A stretch of 64,000 nucleotides of DNA from Apricaphanius iberus (taxonomy: Eukaryota; Chordata; Actinopteri; Cyprinodontiformes; Aphaniidae). Of this stretch, positions 60,086 through 64,000 are shown one piece after another; the first letter of the stretch is position 1, and each line of letters starts with the position of its first letter. The DNA lies in contig JAPXFQ010002633.1 of the NCBI GenBank assembly GCA_028564705.1, positions 1,263,001-1,327,000 on the forward strand, read 5' to 3'. The translations under genes and the position numbers were made by a program. A model generated the notes under the pieces. That model was given only the letters and a program-made list of their open reading frames with translations, was not told the origin of the DNA and did not search any database.

Positions 60086-63000
60086 AAAAAATCTCTAAAG
60101 TCTTTATTGTGTTTCTCCTTTTATCAGTCAATGGAGGAATTTCAGAAGAGACTCGCCGACGCCGAGAAAGTCGTGCATGGTGAGAGCAGAGGTGACAGAG
60201 GGCGTTCAGCAAGAGACGGGTGGAGGAAAGGAGAGGAGGATGACCGGGAGAGATGGAGGAGAAGAGACGATGATGGGCACGATCAAGATCGGTGGAGAAA
60301 AAGCGAGAGAGAGCCGTCACCCCGCGACAGAGAGAGTTACAGGAGGGGAGACGAGAGGGAGAGGTATAGAGGAAGAGAGGATGACAGGGGCCGGGATGGA
60401 GACAGGCCCAGAGATAGAGAGAGGGACAGAGGGAGTGGAAGAGACAGAGGCAGGGACGATGAAAACGACAAAAACAGGGACAGAGAGAGAGAGAGGGATA
60501 GGTTTAGGGACAAAGAAAAAGACTTTAGCTCACAAACCTCTTCATCGTCATCTTCATCCAGAGAGAATTGGAATCAACGCTCTGCCTCCCTTGGCTCACT
60601 AAAAGGGCGTTTCCTCAAACCATCAGATGATGATGACAGCGGTGATGGTGGGTTCATGAGAATTTATATATTTTTTCAGGAGTCATAAAATGTTCTTAAA
60701 CATTTATTAATCAAGTTTGAAAAAGTTTATAGTGTCATAAATGTTTAACAGGAAGCGACCATGATGCTAGAAATGTTTCTTTTTAATTTTTACAAATAAC
60801 CACATTTTAAGTGTTTGATCTGTCGTCGTAAATGAGATCAACCACCTTTATTCTTCCTGCAGCCCCCCAGCGTCCTCCTCCAACTCAGCCGTCCGCTGGC
60901 TTTCTGAAACCCAGCTCTGATGATGAAGACTCTCCTCCGAAGAAGAGTAGTATTCAAGCCTGGAAAAAATGCAGCCCACCTGACAGGGCTGAAAATCCTC
61001 AGGAGAGCAAGACAAAGTCAGAGAAGACTGCAGACAATCTTCCTGTTGCTTGCTCAGCGAGGTGTGAGGCTTTTTGTTTGTTAAAAAGTGTGATCCCCCT
61101 TTACTGAAATCTTAGCTAAGTTGTTTTTGGGAAAATAACAACAGCTCTGCCAGACTGGATAGAGAGCAGCTGTGAACGGGGATTTTTGTTTTTTAGGTTT
61201 TGCCACAAATAATTAAATGGATTTTGGTCAGGACCGCAGCTGGGTCATTCTAACACCTGAATAGGCAAAGTGAGGCTAATTTACTGTAGTTGTATAGCAT
61301 ACCATAAATGTGCCCGCCTTTGCCTATGCGAATGATTTACAGGAAATCAAAGGGAAGACCTTTAGGCAAGGCAATTTTATTTATATAGCACACTTTAAAA
61401 ACAAGGCAATTCAAAGTGCTTTACGTGATTCAGCTGTAAGGAAGAAAACTAAAACTGAACCACTAAAAGAATGCATAAAAGAAAATGTATGTAAATTATG
61501 AAAATTAAAAACTGATGAAACACAAGAATCAATTAAAAAATTTAGCAATAAAAGTAAAAAAACATTAAAAGAAAACATTGAGTAATTGGAGCATTAAAGA
61601 AAAAAATGCATGTAAAATTATGAAAATTTTAAAAACAATGTAAAATAAAAACAAAACATTTAGTGTTTGACGAAAGCAATATCAATAATGAAAAAGAATA
61701 AAAGCAAAAGTCATATCAGTTGCTCATACACAGTTACTTTAAGCTTTTCTTATGAAGAAAGCTTGGTGTTTAACACTGATAGCTGTGCAGACTTTAGTCA
61801 CTTAGGAGTGAAAAAGTAAACAGTTCCTTGACATGATTCTTGGAGTGAACGCTGCAGGAAACAACAACAACGTTTCAGTCATGTTACGAAGCAGGGCTTC
61901 CCAAACTTTCCAGCCTCTGACCCCAAAAATAAAAATCTAAGAGACTCGTTACCCAGACTCCTAGTTTAACTTGCATTTTTACTGAGTCAGTTAAATGATT
62001 TACAATCAACATCAAGAGCCAATATGTTGCTTATATTTATTAAAGTTATGTTAATAGGGGATTTAATGATAACATGCATATTCTTTCTCTTCGCCTTTTT
62101 TGGTATTTAGTTCATTCTCTAAAAAGGATCTCAAGACCCCAAAGTTAGGGTTAGTGTTAAGCATTTTCCATGCATTTTCCAAAGTCAGGTTTTGGTCTCA
62201 TGTGACCTGAGTGTGTTCCTCCACATGTTTAATGTGTTCTCTGTGTGGCTTATGGCTTGTAAGAGATTTCATTTATGGGTATTAGATAGGGATGCACCGA
62301 TAAAGATACTGGTATCGGGTATCGGCCCCGATACTGCCTAATTTACTGGTATCGGTTAAACTTAACCGATACCATGAACCGATACTTAAAATGGGGAAAA
62401 GCTGCAACAAATTCACCAAAAAAGATAAATTTTTCACTTGAATTTTTATTTTTGTGGTAATTATAGATTTTACATTTGTTATTTTGTCTCAGTTGTGTTA
62501 AGGTTGTAAAGTCTGGTGCCTTTAGTCTCTTCAAGAAAGGCACCTGAAGTTATACAGTTTATTAATTCAACAATATGTGGCAAGGTACACAATGAGGGCC
62601 CAGGCGGGATTCGATTCCATAACTCCCAGGTGAAAGTAATGTGCTCTAACCAATCAGCCAAAGGGATATCCCTGTGGCCAAGCAGCCAGGGCACATGATC
62701 TATCGCAGCCATAGTGACAGGACCTCCACATTGTCACAAATAGTATCGGATCGGTATCGGGTATCGACAGATACACAAAATCCAGCCATCGGTATCGGGA
62801 CTGAAAAAGTCGGATCGGTGCATCCCTAGTATTAGAGGAACGGGTCATACAAATGCACAACCATTTTTATTTGAAAACACAATTTGATTGAGGTCTGTTT
62901 CAAATGTAGTGGAAGCTTAAAGACCTTTTTTAAAGCTAACAAAAATAGCAAAAAGACGATTTTAAATGTTAAAACAACCAGCCTAAAAGTAAAAAGTAAT

Positions 63001-63572
63001 AATTCAGGCTTTTATGGTGTGCTCGTCTTACATGTGGGCCAGATGTCAGAGTATCACTACTTTGTAAAGCCTACTATGTTTCGCCTCATTAGACTAAGTT
63101 GTTTTGGTATACGGGGCAGGCAGAACCCCCCTGCAGCATGAAATGAGCCTATATTGTGGGAGCAGGCAGAAATGATCCTGTGAGAAGTGTAATAGCGTAG
63201 AACGACGCTTCCCAAACAAGGCTCTTGTAGCTGGAGGGGCCCCATGACTAAAATGGATCATATCAGATAAACCGTACAAGAGAAGCAAGAAGCAAACAAC
63301 TCAAAGATTAAATTAAAAACTTCAGAAATACAATTATGAGAATGAACAACTGTTGGGGGGGAAGAGTTCCTGCGTCAGCTTGGCAGCTGTATAATTTAAT
63401 GTTATGTTTAATCTCTTTTTACCGTTTGGCCTCCTTTTATATCTGTTGACATAGGACTGAGAGTGAAAGTGAGGAGGAGGAGGAGGCAGAAGAAGAGATT
63501 CCACTGCTGTCAGAAGAAGAGATGAACAAACTGGGGTCAAGGCTGATAAAGGCAGAGATCATGGGCAATACG
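54530..63572 (+). CDS. cwf19l2: CWF19-like protein 2 (N-terminal part, cut by window end)
   Basis: Ten exons seen: 54530-54622, 55745-55855, 57539-57661, 57830-57931, 58106-58225, 58431-58524, 59678-59796, 60128-60647, 60863-61061, 63455-63572. They join in frame to 533 codons. An in-frame ATG at 54536 could also start translation. Family blocks appear in order: [19 protein letters not shown] (41-59), a Lys-rich tract (about 71-95), RDEWMTFDF (144-152), [17 protein letters not shown] (190-206), [18 protein letters not shown] (222-239), [13 protein letters not shown] and [19 protein letters not shown] at the last exon. CWF19L2 is a metazoan relative of yeast Cwf19/Drn1, spliceosome-associated proteins linked to lariat turnover. 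The HIT-like Cwf19 C-terminal domains must lie to the right. Exon 8 encodes an unusual RD/RE/RS-rich tract. Confidence 0.94.
54625..55744. other. cwf19l2 intron 1
   Basis: The first few hundred bases are promoter-proximal and CpG-richer. The rest shows no recognised repeat or RNA. Confidence 0.4.
56182..57420 (+). mobile_element. Decayed Tc1-like copy in cwf19l2 intron 2
   Basis: The left part (TAGGGCAAAAAAGGTATTTG, CAGCCACTGATTGTGCAG) and the right part (GAGAAGATCTGCATGGAGGA, GTCCAAATACTTATTTTCTG) match the Tc1-like element at 8153-9740. Only the terminal parts remain. About 56510-57130 is unrelated sequence that replaced the transposase core and holds a tRNA-like unit (56574-56628) and a hAT-like left end (TAGGGCTTGGCGATATGGC at about 56986). 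Confidence 0.8.
56574..56630 (+). repeat. tRNA-like (SINE head) segment
   Basis: TAGCTGAGTGG (A-box-like) at 56574-56584 and GGTTCACGTCC (B-box-like) at 56618-56628, spaced as in a tRNA gene. The acceptor stem does not pair, so it is a tRNA-derived SINE relic rather than a tRNA gene. Confidence 0.45.
58530..59677. other. cwf19l2 intron 6
   Basis: AT-rich intron. TCGGCTGATATATATATAAA near 58900 and TATCGGTCAAATATTAATAC near 59088 are reminiscent of hAT-like repeat interiors, but no ends are visible. Confidence 0.35.
60056..60091. repeat. Poly-C/poly-A run before a cwf19l2 exon
   Basis: About 20 C followed by about 16 A, ending 36 bp before the acceptor-exon edge at 60127/60128. Confidence 0.95.
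61150..61335 (-). mobile_element. Tc1-like fragment, part 1
   Basis: ATTAAATGGATTTTGGTCAG and CTGGGTCATTCTAACACCTG are the complement of the Tc1 transposase core. The matching continuation (TTTTGGTCTCATGTGACCTG, CCTCCACATGTTTAATGTGT) lies at about 62185-62260, so the element is split or internally replaced. Confidence 0.6.
61364..61500. repeat. Abundant fish interspersed repeat fragment
   Basis: GGCAAGGCAATTTTATTTAT, ATAGCACACTTT and CAAGGCAATTCAAAGTGCTT form a very common teleost repeat motif. Downstream AT-rich sequence to about 61700 may belong to it. Confidence 0.65.
62160..62275 (-). mobile_element. Tc1-like fragment, part 2
   Basis: GTTTTGGTCTCATGTGACCTG and TTCCTCCACATGTTTAATGT are the complement of the Tc1 transposase segment that follows the one at 61150-61335. 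Together they represent one reverse-oriented, broken element. Confidence 0.6.
62287..62828. mobile_element. hAT MITE with perfect 8-bp target duplication
   Basis: Both ends carry TAGGGATGCACCGAT in inverted orientation. GTATTAGA flanks both sides exactly (62279-62286 and 62829-62836). Both arms are full of GGTATCGG/CCGATACC words. The 542-bp interior has no transposase frame but includes a tRNA-like segment on the minus strand (62608-62660). It lies in cwf19l2 intron 9. Confidence 0.93.
62600..62700 (-). repeat. tRNA-like segment inside the hAT MITE
   Basis: On the minus strand TGGCTGATTGGTTAGAGCAC (A-box-like, about 62641-62660) is followed by GGAATCGAATCCC (B-box-like, about 62608-62620). 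This fits a tRNA-derived sequence carried within the MITE. No clean cloverleaf is drawn by eye. Confidence 0.5.
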
Positions 63573-63689
63573 GTGAGTTTTGTTCTTTTATTGATGTTCT
63601 GCTGGACATCACAAGACTAGGAGGGCTTTAATGGAAAACAAGTTGTACCCCAATTGTTTAGAGTGAAGATTTCTGTCATCACCATTCTC

Positions 63690-63900
63690 TGTTAAAAAAA
63701 AAAATAGAATAAGTTTTATTGGCCAAGATTTTGTGCACACACTAGGAATTTGACTTTAATTTTTAAGTCCTTGCACCGTGCAACCATAAATATATAAACT
63801 AAAGAAGGATAAAATAAGGAATAAAAGGTACAATTATGTACATGTACTTTATGCATGTAAAGACATAAACGAAACAAACAAAAAAACAGTGAGGTTCAGT
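63690..63900. repeat. Interspersed repeat fragment in cwf19l2 intron 10
   Basis: AGTTTTATTGGCCAAGATTT and GTCCTTGCACCGTGCAACCA resemble the 'tttattgtc...ccttgcac' repeat seen in many fish genomes. Ends unclear. Confidence 0.4.
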
Positions 63901-63937
63901 AGTGGAAGAATGCGTACTTTGTTTCATAGCTGAGTAG

Positions 63938-64000
63938 TAGGGCTAGGCGGTATACCGAAAATTTACAGATACCGAAATTTATGACCGTTACCGACATCAT
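63938..64000. mobile_element. Left end of a hAT-like element cut by the window
   Basis: TAGGGCTAGGCGGTATACCG resembles the left end of the element at 4488-5367. The rest lies beyond the window. Confidence 0.5.

Noticed and set aside
1..64000. CRISPR arrays, operons, phage or plasmid features
   Set aside because: The window is vertebrate nuclear DNA with spliced genes. Repeats are microsatellites and transposons, and no regularly spaced repeat array is present.

Overview
The window reads as nuclear DNA of a teleost fish, probably a percomorph. It is AT-rich and has GT-AG introns. It is loaded with repeats typical of ray-finned fish: Tc1-like, hAT and Harbinger DNA transposons, an L2/CR1-like LINE with an (ATGG)n tail, tRNA-derived SINE-like units, and TA, CA and TTTC microsatellites. 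It holds three intact or near-intact protein genes, one micropeptide gene and many decayed mobile elements. I assembled exons by eye from conserved protein blocks and GT-AG sites. Every internal junction is in frame.

Layout. From 1 to 15.3 kb there is no intact host coding sequence. The stretch has a possible relic of a leucine-rich repeat (462-662, minus), a hAT-like element split by a second hAT-like element (3.6-5.4 kb), an unclassified promoter/poly(A)-bearing block (6.1-6.9 kb), a complete-ended but disabled Tc1-like transposon inside a TA-rich microsatellite (8153-9740), and a GC-richer block with a candidate minus-strand first exon (about 13.2-13.5 kb). From 15.4 to 24.3 kb lies kbtbd3 (+), a BTB-BACK-Kelch protein of 628 residues; its last intron holds a LINE whose 5' part is inverted. 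At 24736-24831 (-) is sarcolipin (sln), tail to tail with kbtbd3. From 25 to 31 kb is an intergenic stretch with decayed repeats. From 31.3 to 51.1 kb lies alkbh8 (+), 699 residues, with RRM, AlkB-type oxygenase and methyltransferase parts complete; its introns carry two Harbinger elements and one hAT MITE. From 54.5 kb to the window end is the 5' part of cwf19l2 (+), 533 codons seen. The Cwf19-like C-terminal domains lie beyond the window.

How the genes relate. ALKBH8 modifies tRNA wobble uridines, CWF19L2 belongs to a family linked to the spliceosome and lariat handling, sarcolipin is a muscle SERCA regulator, and KBTBD3 is a presumed CUL3 adaptor. They do not form a pathway. They are neighbours because the block is conserved: from memory, KBTBD3, CWF19L2, ALKBH8 and SLN all lie in human 11q22.3, where ELMOD1 separates ALKBH8 from SLN. 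No elmod1 coding sequence is visible here between sln and alkbh8. I found no undescribed biological system. The most interesting content is the diverged sarcolipin tail, two Harbinger elements that each keep paired transposase and Myb-like relics in convergent order, precisely bounded hAT MITEs with perfect 8-bp duplications, and the 5'-inverted LINE.
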